Source of the DNA: Otis tarda
Lineage: Eukaryota > Chordata > Aves > Otidiformes > Otididae
Reading direction: 5' to 3'
NCBI GenBank assembly: GCA_026413225.1
Contig: CM048553.1
Coordinates: 20,584,501 to 20,648,500, forward strand
DNA: 64,000 bases
A model generated the notes under the pieces. That model saw only the letters and a program-made list of their open reading frames with translations. It was not told where the DNA came from and ran no database searches. Of this stretch, positions 37,136 to 51,200 are shown piece by piece. Every line of letters begins with the position of its first letter. Position 1 is the stretch's first letter. The translations under genes were made by a program, and so were the position numbers.

Positions 37136-40100
37136 GACACAGAAGACTAGTAAGACATGGCATTAGTTTCTTTTAAAAATTCTGTACAAGGAAGATTCAC
37201 AGTAAGTCAGTTCAATTCTGAGTAACAGTAAAAATAAGAGACAGTCGTATAATATTAGATTTTGGAAATATAAAGTTTTTGAACATTCATACAACATCTT
37301 AAACATTATGTAAGTTTGTATGTAATTCAACAGGACTTACTTATAAATTACCTTGTTTGATCAAATATATCTTCTGTGACTGTGATAAATTATTATGTTT
37401 GACTCATTACTTCCTGCTTAGAGAGACCATATTAAATAGCAAAAAATATAGAACGCATAGCCTATCAAGAACTTTTCACATGCATTTAAATGGCAAAACC
37501 TTTCTACTGGATTTCGTGGCATATCTGGCTTTGTTTGTTAAAGAATAAAAAGTAATTTTCATTAGCTAAGCTTATAAGATTGTGGGGCTCATCTGAATTT
37601 ACTTCTTTGAACAATTGTTGAAGTTGGAAATGAAATAATTCATGGTGTTTCAAGGTGGATAATTTCTGTTCTCGGCATAAAAAGTTTTACAATAGAACAA
37701 TTAATTTTGCTTATAGTTAAATAAAGAAAATATAGTTACTTAGAAGCTAACTACTTTAAGTATCACCATATTCATAAAGCTGTGCAATATCAGTCTATCA
37801 TCAGATAATGAAGCATGACATGATCCTGAGTACTTAGCTCCCCCATCTGTTCGCTGGTACCACGGACTGCACGCCACCTGCATATTTAGTGATTTCCAGC
37901 TCCTAAACATAGCTTCAGTATGAGATGAGGCACAAATAGACACATGTGCACTGTCAGTAGCAACAGAGACAGATGGAAAAGCTGCACATCAAATGCTGTG
38001 AAGTGCATGCAGAAGTTGGTGTGCGTGTAATATTTTGGGGGAAAATAAACAAATTTATTAACTCTCTTGAGAAGCTCATCAATAAGCTGGTCAATGCACC
38101 TGCAGAAGACTAATTGGCTAGCACCCGCTCCTTCTGCTGGTTATCTGAAATGAGTCTGTTTATGGGAATCCTAAACCTGTTAAAACGTTACCTGTCATGG
38201 ATCTGGCTTGACTCTTATAGCTGTTGCTACAGATCTTGCTTTCCTGTCCCGCAGCCATTGAGACTACTCCAGGTGTGAACCTGCTGTGACCAGAGGTTGC
38301 CTTTCTTGGTATCCTTTGTGGTATAACTGTAATCCTTCTGTGGCCTGGCATTTAGCATCAACACCCTGCCCCTGTCCCCCAGCTAGGCACACGTGGTCTG
38401 TGCTTGAAAGGCTCTGCACAGATACTGCTGCGATAGTACAGGCTCTTGAAGAATACCAATAACTATTCAAATTTGAGTTTAGAAATTTAAGTTGTATGCA
38501 CCAAAATGAACTGGCTGGATAATTTATGATGTACGCTGCATAGCCGATACTTTTATTTACTTAGTAGTCTGTATTTGTCTAGATTGTTTTGGCACAGGAT
38601 GGACTGTCAGGTTTAATAACCTGGAAAATTTCAGGTAGGATGTTCAAGAATTTTAGGGTAATATGTACAAAAAAATAGTGTCTTAAGTGGAAAGAATTTT
38701 TTTTAGGCTTGCATAGTGTGTCTAAAAATGGGTGGGTGGAGTTAAATTTGTAGGATGCTTTGTTCAAAAGTCCAAATCTCCAAGTTCAAAGCAGTCATAA
38801 TTACTTGCAAGAAAGATATGGATATAAAAAAACCCCTCTGTTTATGCTAATTTCACCTCCCTAAATTGCTTTCATCTGCTGCGTGGCACCTGATTTTTTT
38901 TTACCATGGCCCTACTTGCTTTTGACATAGCTATGAAAGGCATGACAGATATTTCAGAAGTATGGTAGTTTTTTTTTTTTATATAACTGAAAGCATTTTT
39001 ACGTCCCTCTGATTTTGGGTGGAGAGGGCATATGGTAGAGGGGTTAGCAGTGGTAAACAGCCTAAGAATGCAGTCTATGAGCGAAGTTCAGATTTAAGCC
39101 AACAAGAGGTCCCCGGTGAAGAAAAGCTCAACTGGAAAGCAAGTGAGGAACGCAGAACAGTTGCAACCTCTTGCTCTTTTGGGAGCTCTGTGTATGTGTA
39201 TCTAAAACCACGGTTTGGTCTGCTGTTTGAAAAGGTTGCTCGGGGTTAAATTCTGCCATAAGATTTTGGCATCTGGCTCTGATTGGAGTCCATGGGAGTC
39301 CTCTGAGTGCATCTGAGGGCACAGTATAACCCTCCCTGCTTGTTTTCACTCACTATATTTTTTAAGCTATGGCACCTCTGAGCAGGGACAATCTTAACTG
39401 CTTTAAATTTGCTTTAAAAGCCATCTGTAAGGAAAGCTATTCTTGTGTTTCCTTTCATTCTCTGAGCAGTCCTTAGCCTTCTTTCATGACTTCCTTTCTT
39501 GTTGATTCATTAAGCTACTAATGCTCAGATCACAGTCTATAAAAATTAAAACTCCAATCTGAAAGAAAGAATAACCAAGTAGATAACATAAGTACACGAT
39601 AATACCACAAGCAGCTACAGGCAGACATAGCATATTTCATTTTCAGCCCTTTTCTTAAAAATAAAGAACAGTCCAATCAAATTAAAAATGTAGAGAGATT
39701 TTCCTTCAAGCCACATTGAGTAATCAAGTCTAAAAAACAAGCCATACTGTGCTCCTGAAGCAGATAATAGTATCAGCAATGAGGTATTACTATTAGAAGT
39801 AAATGGCTCCTGTAAAATAATAAACTGTTTTAATGGGCCAAATGAGGATAAGGTACTTTTCATGGGTGTGCCAGAGGCAGAAATTATTTTGTCAGGATTA
39901 GAGTCCTCACTTAACATTCCTACTGCAAAACTCCTGAAGGCTTGAGGCTCATGGCAGTCTTGTGATTACCATGATGGAAACTGAAGTGGGACCCTGAAAG
40001 CTGAATGCTCCACAGCCTGTTTAATTATTCTTCAGGGTGGGCAATGCTTAAAGTTCGTACTGGCTCACAGCAAAACTGTGATTTAGTGCAATGTCTTCTT

Positions 40101-41635
40101 TTAAATGTGTTCAGTGCTTATGAATTAAAGCAGGAGAATGAGCATCCTTGCGAGGAAGGCTGCTTTTTGTCTAGGCTGTAAATTGGATACTGTTTCACTT
40201 CTTTTGGTCTTTGGGGGTTTGACTGCCCTGGGCAGAGTTTCAAATTTTCTAAAACTTATGAGAGTTGATGAAGTTTGCAGTTTTTTGTAGATTGTCTGGA
40301 CTCTTGCAGCACTTAATCCTGGAGATGTATTCTGTACACAAAAAGGGGCAATGTCTTAGTTAGGAACTTCCCTTAGGACATTAAAGTTGCATGTTACGTG
40401 TAAGCAGATCCCTTCTTGTAATCTGTTCACTGTCCAATATGGACCTTATTTTAGTATCATGAAATATGTATTTCAAAAAGTATAATGCCTCCTCTACTTC
40501 CACAGAAATGTTTCTTCTTTTAATCACTGATTTTAAGTTTACTGTTCTTTGAGTACCGTCTTCCCTGTTACTTCAGATTTTGAACCAGCTACACCAATCC
40601 AATCTCTGCTCCTTTGCAAAACTTCTTTTTTTTTTTCTTTAATGCTTCATGCTTACCTTAACGTATAATACTGTAACTTTTGCAACTAAAATCAATGCTA
40701 TTGCCTGAAATTGATACATCTCTCTGTATTTTCTCATTCCCTTGATCTCTTGGAAACAGTGTTGAGACCATTTCTCTTTTAACATTCAACTTGAAGTAAT
40801 TTTTTGGTAAAATTTGTTTTAAGCCTTCGATCTCTTGAACTGGTATCTTGCTTTTGTTTGGAATTCATGACCTTTTTCCTGGAGATATACAGAGCATAAG
40901 ACCTTTTCTCCCTTCCTTCCCATAGAGCCAATTACCTTCTCTGGAGCCTGGTTTGAAGGTGCCTCCATCTGATAGCTTTGCTGAAGCTCTAGTTTTCTGT
41001 CCTGTTGCCTGAATTTGTTAACATATGCTTAAACTACCTTATCTTGTTTTAAAGCTTTCTGAAGGGTCCTCAGTTTCAGGAGTCATAGCTACTCAGAAAT
41101 TAAATTACAGAACACTCTGTAATATTACTGATATAATATTTAAATGTGCTGTAGCACGATCCTAGTGTGATACCAGGATTTGTTGCACAAGAGAGGAAGA
41201 ACTAGGCACCTCGGAAAAGTTATATCTATAGGCAACATGTTGCTGTCTGCAAGTAGCAGACTAGGACACAGGGGGCTATCTGCTCTGAAGAATTCCCCAT
41301 GTTTTCTCCAAAATCCTGTGATTTCTCCTCAATTGTACTGCTTGCAGTCTGGAAACTGGCCTACAGCCCTTCTCTCGAAAGAGCAAGCGTCACATCAAAG
41401 TGAGACACACAGTGCTCCTTTATCAGGATATTACCAAAGGATTTGTTGTGTCAATGCTTGCACTGCAGATGTCTGCATGGTGATCCCCGACTCTGCATCA
41501 TGGAGTGGCAAGGCAGAGCAGCTGCAGTATTTTCTTATCATTCTGCCCAAATGGAAAATGCTCTGAATTATCTGACTTTTAACACTTTGATGACCTGCTG
41601 AACAGGGACACAGGAGGAAGACTTTGTAGAGGGAA
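37136..41635. other. Unique non-coding DNA, no gene recognised
   Basis: No recognisable gene. The longest open frame is 128 codons (41180-41566, plus), ending just before the worn CR1 tail; it has no recognisable domain and overlaps a 109-codon minus frame. A slightly GC-richer patch lies at 38160-38450. Poly-T runs occur at about 38969-38980 and 40627-40638. Confidence 0.55.
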
Positions 41636-41740
41636 GAGCTGAGCAACCTGGTCTGACTTCGTAGCGGATCCTGTTTTGAACAGGAGGTTAGACAAAAGAC
41701 CTCTTGGGGTCCCTTCCAACTTGAACTTTCTGGTGATCTT
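41636..41740 (+). mobile_element. Degraded CR1 LINE 3' tail
   Basis: A worn plus-strand CR1 3' end. 'gagcaacctggtctgactt' is followed by a diverged 'ggatcctgttttgaacagg', 'ggttagacaaaagacctc', 'ggggtcccttccaac' and 'ttgaactttctggtgatct', where the usual 'aaccattctatgattct' would be. It is more diverged than the other CR1 copies here, so probably older. 'acacaggaggaagactttgtagaggga' just upstream (about 41605-41631) may belong to the same copy. No ORF2 coding remains. Confidence 0.75.
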
Positions 41741-44700
41741 ACAGACGCCAAATGACTCATCCAAAAAGCTCATCTAACTGAGCATTCAGGCAGTTTCCAG
41801 GAAAATTCAGTTTGTGAATGTTTAGACACATGATTTTTCTAAAGAGAGCTCAGACTTAGGTTTTGTGTTGTTTTTGTTTCTCTCTTTTTTTTTTTTTTGT
41901 TTTCCAGTTGTGGCTAGACTTTAAAACAGTTGCTAGAGCCTTGATGAATATAGGGAAAGAAAAATGAACATGTTTCTTTGGAGGAAATGCAAATATTGTA
42001 GTTGCAAAATGTTTAGTTTATGCAGAGATGTCACCAAGTTCAACTGTAATTAAAACAAAATGTTTTAATGTACTAGGAAGTTTTATTGTGGGAATCAAAG
42101 ATTTTTCTGAAACTTTTTTTTTAAATGGCCTCCTATATCTTTTTTACTATAAAAGTAATGAATTTAGGGATGAATAGAAACAGGTGAAAAAATACTGTGG
42201 AAGGAGTTTGGAGGGTTCCAAATAGATATGATGGATAAACCTGTCCTCCATGTATTGGTAAGACAAAGAGAAGAACAAACTGATTTACTCCCAGTTTTCA
42301 AAACATGAGACCCAAAGCATAAAACCACAGAGAACCCAAGGAAGTATCATCTCATCTTTTAATCTTGAGCTTGGTTTTATCAGAATGGCATTTTGTCACT
42401 AAAAAATTGCCCATGAGATTGATAAAAAGTGGTTTCTGACACTTATTCTAACAACTTATTATCTCATGGGGGATGCACTATATATTTGCTATGAAGTTGT
42501 CTTCCTCAGCTCCTCATATTTTTTTTTTTTGTTTGTTTAGGTATATACATGTGAACAGCTTTCCTCGGTTTTCTGTTTTATATATTAAAAAATGTTTTGA
42601 CATTTCTGGCTTTTTGTTTGGGAAAACGTGTCACAGGGATACATATGCTCCCACAAGGATAGGAAAAGTGCTGGCTGAAAAAGCTTCATTATCAATAACA
42701 TTCAGGAAGTATTATGTCATCTAAAAATACATGATGAGTGGCTTTTTTGGGTTCACATTTCTGGTCTGTTTCCATCAAAATTTCCTGAATGTTTTATGAA
42801 GGTTTGTGGATTTTCTGTGATACTGGCCATGCACAATCTATTTTCCTTGTGAATCAGCTTCAAAAATCTTATCACTGCTTAGCACTTTTGTGATGGGCTC
42901 AATTCTGTCTTGCTGGCAGTGTTAAGTGTGTGTATAACATAAAGTTATATTTTATCAGTAAAAACTATCTCTTTAGGTAAAGGTGCTAGGGAACCTTCAA
43001 GAACCATCTTCTGACAAACAAGTATCAGTCTAAATGGCTTATATCCCAGCAGCTGTTTAGAGTATTACATGGAGGGCTAAGGCACAGGAGGAGGATACAG
43101 CCACTGCTAGGTTAATCATTGCTTGGAGGAAGAGAGACTTAGTCTTTAGAGATTGTAGTGTCTGAAGGTTATGTTAATTGTTTAACCTGTTTTGACAAAA
43201 ATCTGACTAAGTAATGGAACAAGAAAGAAAATGTACATTTGGGGAATTGTTATTAAACTGAGTATAGATTTCGCTGGATCTCTAGTCTGGTAGAAACACT
43301 CCGTCTGCTTTTCTCTGCGTAATTGGAATACTTGATCAGTGATTGGGCTGAACTTTCAGATCAGTAGAAACATAGCACGTCCCCTTGGTGCAGAGAAACA
43401 CACTCTACCTTTAAGTCTGATACTTCAGAAGAATCCTTGGATTCAGCATGTTCACATGTGGTTGGTGGTGATTTTTCTCCCTATACATCATATGTCTGAG
43501 GTCTTCTGGAGAACTGATGAAGATAGATGATCTGTTATGTGCTTTCATCAAATAGTTTTTTAATTTCTATAAAGGATTTCCTTGCCCAGACTACCTGAAA
43601 AGAAAAAAAAATAATCCTAATAGTGTTTTCTCTAGACGCATTGCCCCAACAGCAAATATATATTTTAGTGCTGTCAGTGCTTTTCCATTGATCAGTACAT
43701 CTGACAGCATAACAATGTAACTTTCTTTTCATGCTTGCATTTTTTTTTCTTGTTCTGTTAGCACTGATAATAGTTATCTGTGCATAGATTGATGGAATTC
43801 CATACCCCTAATTAATATGTAATTCATACAAATGGTATATACATTTATAACTTAACATTATGTGAATAAAAAAAAATATATTTGTCACTCAAAGATCTAC
43901 TCAGACATCTTTCTGTGATAATTTTCCCCATTGTTTAATCTTGACTATATATTTTGAATACTACAACTTGAAAGCTTCTACTTGGAAGGCATAACTGTAT
44001 TGTGATATTTGTAGCAAACTGCTACCACTCATAAACTAATATAAAGGAAATTTTTAGATATTTTTTGATACCAGTGCAATGCAGTTAATCTTGATTCTTG
44101 ACACAATTGGTGGGTTTCTTTTATTACCCCTTGCCCCCAGTAATTCTACAGGTAGAAAAGCATCCAATTACTTCATTGTTTAAGAGATTTGAAAAGGATC
44201 CGTCTGACTTTTCTGAACACTAGCTCTTCAGTCTTAGCAGTGATATCATCTATTTGTTGATCTTAATAAGAAAGGATGCAGTCTTGTACAGAAGAGTTTC
44301 ATCCCAGCACGTTGAAGTTAATGGGAACTCGTTCGTGAACAGAAATGGGAGCAGCAGCAGCAAGGTTGCACAACACTGCATAAAAATTACCTGACTTTGA
44401 AAAAAGGAGAAGACAGGAAATAATAAAAATCAGAAATGGTGGTAAGGAATAACATTTTTATTATTAATGAAAGTTACTTCCAGGTTCCTTTCTTGGAAGT
44501 TTCCTTGCATTCTGCTGTGTTTATGGCAGAGATGGAAGTCCTGCTCTAACTGACATTGTACAATTCTCTTTTATGAGACAATTAAAAAATACTTAGAAAT
44601 TCTGCCAAAACATTACTCATTTAGGTTGATATATTCCATGTCAGATGTCTGCCTAAGCAAAAACACCTCTGTGTCAAGCAGCAGGGCTGAGGAAGTACAT

Positions 44701-44953
44701 TGTTTTGCCACATTGTCCTTGAAGTGCTCTAGCTCCATATCCAAAACAGAACAGGAATCTAAATTCACTCTTTGTCATTATCCCCATACCTTTGTATGGG
44801 AAGTAAGAAGGAGAATATGTTTCTACTATAGCTCATCCAAAGAAAATTGATACTTTTCCCCCCTGACCTACTGCAGTGTAGGTTGATTATGATTTTGTTT
44901 TTATTGATATAAATAGTGGATTTCTGTGCTTCAGCCAATAACCTGGTAGTATA
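41741..44953. other. Unique AT-rich non-coding DNA, no gene recognised
   Basis: No recognisable gene or repeat family. Open frames do not exceed about 83 codons. A T14 run at 41885-41898 leads into 'gttttccag', a chance splice-acceptor look-alike. Poly-T also occurs at about 42519-42530. Confidence 0.6.
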
Positions 44954-45260
44954 TGTTCTGGTTCCAGCTAGGACAGAGTTTATTTTCACCTGGGCTATAA
45001 GAGAACAGGAGCTGGTGGCACCTGTGGCTGGGGGACAGAGATGGGATAGTTTACTCATTAGCCAACAGCTGGGATAGTTTACCCAAATTAGCCAAAGGGC
45101 CATTCCATCCTATGTGACATTATGGTCAGTATATAAGTGAGGATGGTGCTGAGGGGAGGCTCCTGTTACTTGAAAGGAAGTGGGGCTTCAGCGCTTGCTG
45201 TGAGCTATTGTATTGTAAATTACGTGCTTCAGTATTTTCTGTTATTGGTGGGTACTTACC
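44954..45260 (+). mobile_element. Degraded ERV LTR fragment (3' boundary uncertain)
   Basis: Begins TGTTCTGGTTCCAGCTAGGA, the avian LTR start, and retains a promoter block clearly related to the LTR at 22.1 kb. Both have 'CCAAA(t/c)t(a/g)GCCAAAG', then 'TTCCAT', then 'cagTATATAAGtg(a/g)gg'. TATATAAG lies at 45130-45137, about 180 bp from the start; it lies about 260 bp in at 22.1 kb. A short internal duplication, 'gctgggatagtttac...ttagcca', occupies about 45030-45093. Downstream similarity fades: 'cttcagtattttctgttattgg' near 45230 may be U5, but no CA end or duplication is visible. It is probably truncated or decayed and older than the two intact solo LTRs. The 112-codon minus frame across it is antisense noise. 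Confidence 0.75.
45130..45137 (+). promoter_or_regulatory. LTR TATA box TATATAAG
   Basis: Same local context as the TATA box at 22358-22365, supporting common ancestry of the two LTRs. Whether it is active is unknown. Confidence 0.6.
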
Positions 45261-48200
45261 TGTTGACGTGATCTGCACTTGAAAGGTAGAGACTGGAGAA
45301 TTTCAGCTTGTGATTATCTTTGGGCAATATCACAGGAAGAGATCCTTTTTGCTTTGGGGAATACTTAATTATACACCTTCATATTGCCTTCAGACTCTTT
45401 CCTGATTTGTTCAAAAGTAAATTAAAGAAAGAGTTAATCTTGCAGAGATCCCTAAAAATGGGAGGGTTGTCAAGACACACAACTGTAACTATCGATTTTT
45501 TTTTTTTTAGGTGTATTTTTTCTTTTGATTTCAAAGAAGTACACTGGTACGAGAGCAGAATGTATCATCAGACTTGTCATGGTGATCCAGAGTTGAGTTT
45601 GCAGAAATGTCCTGTGTTTTTGAAATAATTTGTAGTTCTTTTCTGAAATGAAACATTTTCAAAGAATTTTAATCCCATTTAATCCTGTAAGTGTATGTAA
45701 TTTCTTAAATATGCTCTTTTGTTCCCCAGCTTTTGTCTTTGTTGCACTTTGGAAGCCCTGTTGACATGCCAATGGTTTTAATTTTTTCTCTTCCAATGAC
45801 TGAAAAAAATGCAACTCTTGTCACTGAGTTAACGCAATGAGACTGGCTGTATAGGGATGTTTTGTCTCTGAGGCCCACCAGATGAAGAAGGGGCAGGATG
45901 TCAGGATCCTCATTTCCAGAGTTCAAGGGCTTTGGCTCAGTATGTTGTCAGAGAGTTAAGTTGGTGGGATGGTAGGGAACTGGAAGTTTCAAAACATTAT
46001 TAAAAAAATCTATCCAAACTGATTTTCCTCCCTGTCCCCCCCGCCCCCCTAAATTTCCCTCCCTTTTGTTTACAACAAAAGAGCAAATTCTAAAGGAGAA
46101 TATTTTGGTGGATTCCTCCTCCCTCCCCCATGAGCTCTACAATGTGAAATTATATTATGAAAATCAGATTCAAGATGATTCAATAATGAAGTGGCCTTAT
46201 TTATGTTTTAGAGGAAAGAATTAAGCCTTAAATATTGGAAATTATTTAAGACATTATTGGCACTCTTCTGGTATGCAGACCCCAGTTAGCATTGCCCAGA
46301 AATTTAACTACTTGTTCAGCATCTGTAGATCCACAAACATGAATGAATTGGTGTCATGGTTGCTCAACGGGTTTTACAAAATTAATATGTAATACATTCA
46401 GCATGATTGATGCTGTGGCACAAAGAAGGATGAGGAATGTATGGAGTAATTTGCTCTCATTTGAAGAAAAATAGAGCTGCATTGAAAATCTATGAGGAGA
46501 AAATTAAAGAAAGGCTGAAATAAGCAGCCTCGTTAGACATCCTCAGTAGCAGTGCTGAAACTGAAAAAGTAATGGCTTTGAAAATTTGAAATGCTGATGA
46601 ATAATGGGAAAGAATAGCCAGTTTAATTTAATTTTGATACCGTATATAAAATGATGTCCTATCTTAATAGAATAGACCATGTGACGCAATTTCTCTTTTC
46701 ATTTGTATTGCAAGATTGCTTCCTTCTATTTTACAAGAGAGTGCTGTTTTGTTACACCTTAGCAACTGTCCTTACAGAGATGGAAGCGTTGATCTCTATC
46801 CCACTTCCTATATATTTTAGAGAATATCAGAGATTTTGCATTCAGGTCTTAATTACATTCACATGAAATATTCTACATGCAAGAAGGGGGGAAATCTGAG
46901 TCTATTGGCTCAGTGATTTTACTGCATAGATCTGCTACCATAGAAGATCTAAATAGGTTGCATTTTTAATTTGCCATGAAGCAAAGATGGAAACTAAGTA
47001 TGAAAATACTTAGCCTAAAAGATAGAGGCTTTCATTTCTCATGAAAAGGCAGTGATGGCTGTTTTCAATATGAAAATGAATAGCAAATTGTTCTTCATCA
47101 GTTTAATTACTTTTATTTATAATTATATAAATTAACAGGCTTTATCAAGCACATGGCAGTCTGCCTATTTCCTCCCTAAAGAAAATGTGTATTTAAATAT
47201 GAGAGCACACTGCTGAATTTCTGACGAACAGGGACCAGATCGAATAAACTGCTTGAACTGGATGTGCAGAGATGGGAGTGTAACAAGGCTGAGGCTGCTT
47301 AACCTGCTGTTTAGGCACCAGCTCTGGAAGAGAACTGCATTTTGTTCCCAGGCTCCCTTTTTCAACAGTCAGAAGAACATGTGTGCCTCAGAAGGAAATG
47401 CAAACCCATCACCCTGTTGGATGAGAAGGTGCTGAAATGTGTGCAAAGTGCTTCAAGCCAGCCAAATGGAAACACTGAGCACAGAGGTGTTTCTGCAATG
47501 TCGTCCACTTCAATGATGTGGATGCCTCTGGTGGCTTTGAATCCAAAAGCCAGACATCCACTTGAAGATTAATATCTGTGATCTTCCTTCCAAAGGAGTA
47601 AGTTCTCTCCTTACAGGAAGGAAAGTTAGTTATTTCTACAGCTGTATATTTCTTCGAGCCTGGCCTCCTAGTTAGAGCAGTTACTCTGAAAGTGCTTCAG
47701 CTTATGGAGATTTGAACTCACAGCCCTTTCTCCTAGACTCTTTTGGCAGGTGAAGACAGTTCAAGATGCCTTAGAAGAAGGAAAACGAGGAGAAAATAAA
47801 TATAGACCTGTAGAGTAGTGGTGATCACACTCATCTCAAAGAACAGTGTCTGGATTTTTAAACTGTTACCTGACATTAATCACTCATGGTAAGGAAAAGC
47901 CCTGGGCTTAAGTGCCATTAAGTGTTAGGATACTTGCAGAAGAGAAGTATATTTGGATCTCCATTGGCAAAACAAAAAACCATCTAGTTCCTCCATGAGT
48001 GCCACAATGATTAATTAGCTGAGAACAACTACAAGCTGTAGAGAGCCAGCCCTGATAGTTTATCTTCTGTGTGTCTTTTCACAACATCTAGAGGTCAAGC
48101 CTCCTGAAAGACACAGGTGGAGGAGCATCTAGTCTACGCAGACATTGGACATGCCTCATTCCAGTTCTGAAAACAAAATCTTAAGACTGAGTTTGTATTT

Positions 48201-51200
48201 TTCATGCTTTTTTCCATTCCAGGAGAACCTGTAAGATTTTATACTGGGACACGGGGAGTTTGGTACAAATTCTAGGTAACGCAATAGCTAGTTTATAAAT
48301 AAAATGTGTATTATACAAAATGTAGTAGCAAAGAAGGATTAGATTAGGCCAAAAGCTGGACATGTATAGAGTTTGTGTCATGGCCTCTTTATGAAGTATT
48401 TATTTATTCCTATACATATCCATATAGCCACAAGCTAACCCACTTGATTCATTTTATATATAGTCTTATAATTATTGTAACACATTAATTCTTTTAGAAG
48501 TTTCTGGATGTACTGACAGTATGAAATGTAAAGAAAAAGTAGTAGAAACTGTACAGAAGTGTCTTTCAAAGCAAGTTTGCTATAAGCAAGACTGCAGTTC
48601 TGATCTCTGCTGCTTCTTATTACAAAGTAGTTGCTAATCCTGCAAATCATTATCCTTGGAATTAAATTAGCATGAATGTGTTGTCCCATTGACATTAGTG
48701 AGACAGCTTATGCACATAAAACCAAGCCCAGGTATGAGTATGTGCAGAATCAGTGCTCTATATAATTGCCTTTGGTCACTTGATAATAGTGATGAAGATT
48801 ATAAATTCACATACAAGAGAGCTGGGTACAGCACAGCAGTGAAACTGCAGAACAGGTCTTTATTTCATGGGTGTTGTGGCATTTACCTAAGGTGTGTCTT
48901 TATTAATTGTAAATTTGTAAGTGGTATGGATTGTGCTTTAATTGATAGTGATGGATTTCCTTTTTCCTGCATTTGCTTTTTTTTTTTCCTTTTTGCTGTG
49001 TATGAACTGAACACCTTATGCTTTCAGCATGTCCCTTAGCAATACAGCAGATATTTTGGAAAAAGCAGGGAAAAACTTGTAGAAAAAAAGTTCAAGTTCA
49101 ATAATAGAACTCTTGGTAATAGAAATTCTTGTCCCCTGGCCATCAGATTAAGGTATTTGCATAAAACAGATCGGCCTTTGCAACAAAACTTACTGGGAAT
49201 GAGCTCTTTCTTCTAATTACCTTATAGGCAGTGACTCTTAGCTCATTGTTGTTCATTTCTACTGTTTAACAAGAAAAGTTAACTTCTCAGTTGTTGAAGT
49301 TGCTGATCTCGACCTGTAGTGCCAACTAGCAAAAACCTTAGCTGTACCGATTTGGAAATAGACAAAAAAGAAACAATCCTACCTCTTGTAGGAGACTTGA
49401 AAAACTTTCTCAAAGATGTCATGTCAGGAAGAAACTCAGGAGTGTCTTCAACTCAAGGCCTCCAGTGGAGAGGTGAGAGACTGCTTTCAAGGCTTCTTGT
49501 ATCCATGTTATTTTGGGAGTTTGAGAGCAGTAATTTGGTTATGAGAGCCAGGGAAATTTCAGCAATAGGCATACCAAAGATTTATGTGAATCAAATGAAG
49601 TTTGGACAACCATCCAAATGACAGAGACCATTTGGTCCCAAAGGCTAACTGATATGGCACAGCTTACATCCATAGAGCTGAATTATTTTACCCTTAACTC
49701 ACCTATTTTTGTATTAACTTGGAGTTCATGTCTGGGAGTTTTTTTGAAAGAGTACTAATTGGTAGGAGCTAAAAGGACTACGCTAATATTAAATGGTGAG
49801 GATGATGATAGGATGGTGGCTGCAAGTTTGCTTTGACAATTTTGTTTGCTGTAGAGCACAAAAGGTATTGAATAGAAACTTAAAGCTTCAGTTGAACACT
49901 ACACCATGGGCAAGTTTCTTTGTTCCCTTATCTCTGTCCTAACCTGATCCATGGTATACGACAGAATAGTAGGTAGACAGATTGTATGGGTCAGGCTGAT
50001 TTATAGCATTATTAACCACTCATTCTCTGCTTAGAAGAAAGCTTCTATCTAACTTGTGCAGTGAATTCTCTTGTATTTGAGCAGAACCTGTGCAATTGTG
50101 CTTGACTGACATTTAATAGTTTGGAGGACTGTGTCCTAAATTCTGAAATCCTGAAATAATTGTTCTTTAATGCCTAGAGCTCTAAACTTTCACCCTCACT
50201 CAAGATCAAACCCCAAAGTTACCCTTGACCATTTCCAGTCTTATCCTCTAATAAGCATGAAACATTTACCACTGCAAACACTGTCGGTCCTATTAACTCA
50301 CCACATCTTGCAGATTTTAGCAATAAAGTGAATTCCACAGCCACTTCCATCTGTAGAGTTACCCTAATCCTAGCCATTTCTTTTCCCTAATTAGTATTCA
50401 TGTCACAGTGTTAAGTTTCCCAGTCCAAATCAGTTAATCAGCCTGCCTGATAGCTCATTATGAAGCCCTGTAGACCCTACTATCTGAAGTAGTATAATGA
50501 GATTTCTATCCAGATTCAAGAAGCATGTTCTGCCAGAGGTGAAACTTGTATATTAAGTCAGGCATGGGTCACAGTGCTGGTGTAATGCTTAAGCTTAGTG
50601 TTAGCTTAATCTTAGGGTGTGGGGAAGAGTAACTACAGCTTGGCTTACTGATGTGTTCTTTAATGACTGTTTAATCTAGGAAGACTGGTGATCAGTCAGA
50701 ATAGCTGGGTATAAGATGAGAGGCAGAGGGGGTGTTTGGAGGAGAAGGACTGTAGAACATTTTTAATCCTGAAGTTCTTCAAATCTGATGACATCAGGAA
50801 AAGGGTTGTTGCTGCCAGAAGCTTAAGATCTCGTTGTACTGATGGGATTGGAAAGTCTTACGTAACCAGAATGTGATGCTGACAGAAATTCATGAACAGA
50901 AATCTTCTGTTTAACTTCAGATAATGATGCTTTTGTAATGATTAAGACCAGTTTTAGGATTGGCAAGAGAGTTAGGATTCAGAAAAACAGCGTCTGAGCA
51001 ATTGGCTCATTGCTGTTTTCTGCAAAGGTCACCATGCTGAGGTAAGCGTTGTAGGGGCACATGTAGTTGTGAACAAGGCGGTGTATTGGGACCACTGGGT
51101 CATGCTTAAATTGCAGGTTGATCAGGAAAATATGAGCATAGGGACTTTTTTTTTCTTTCCAGTTCAAGGACTCTAGCCCTTGTGAAGTTGTCTGGCTCTG

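Noticed and set aside
44765..45103. 112-codon minus ORF
   Set aside because: Mostly antisense to the degraded LTR at 44954-45260.
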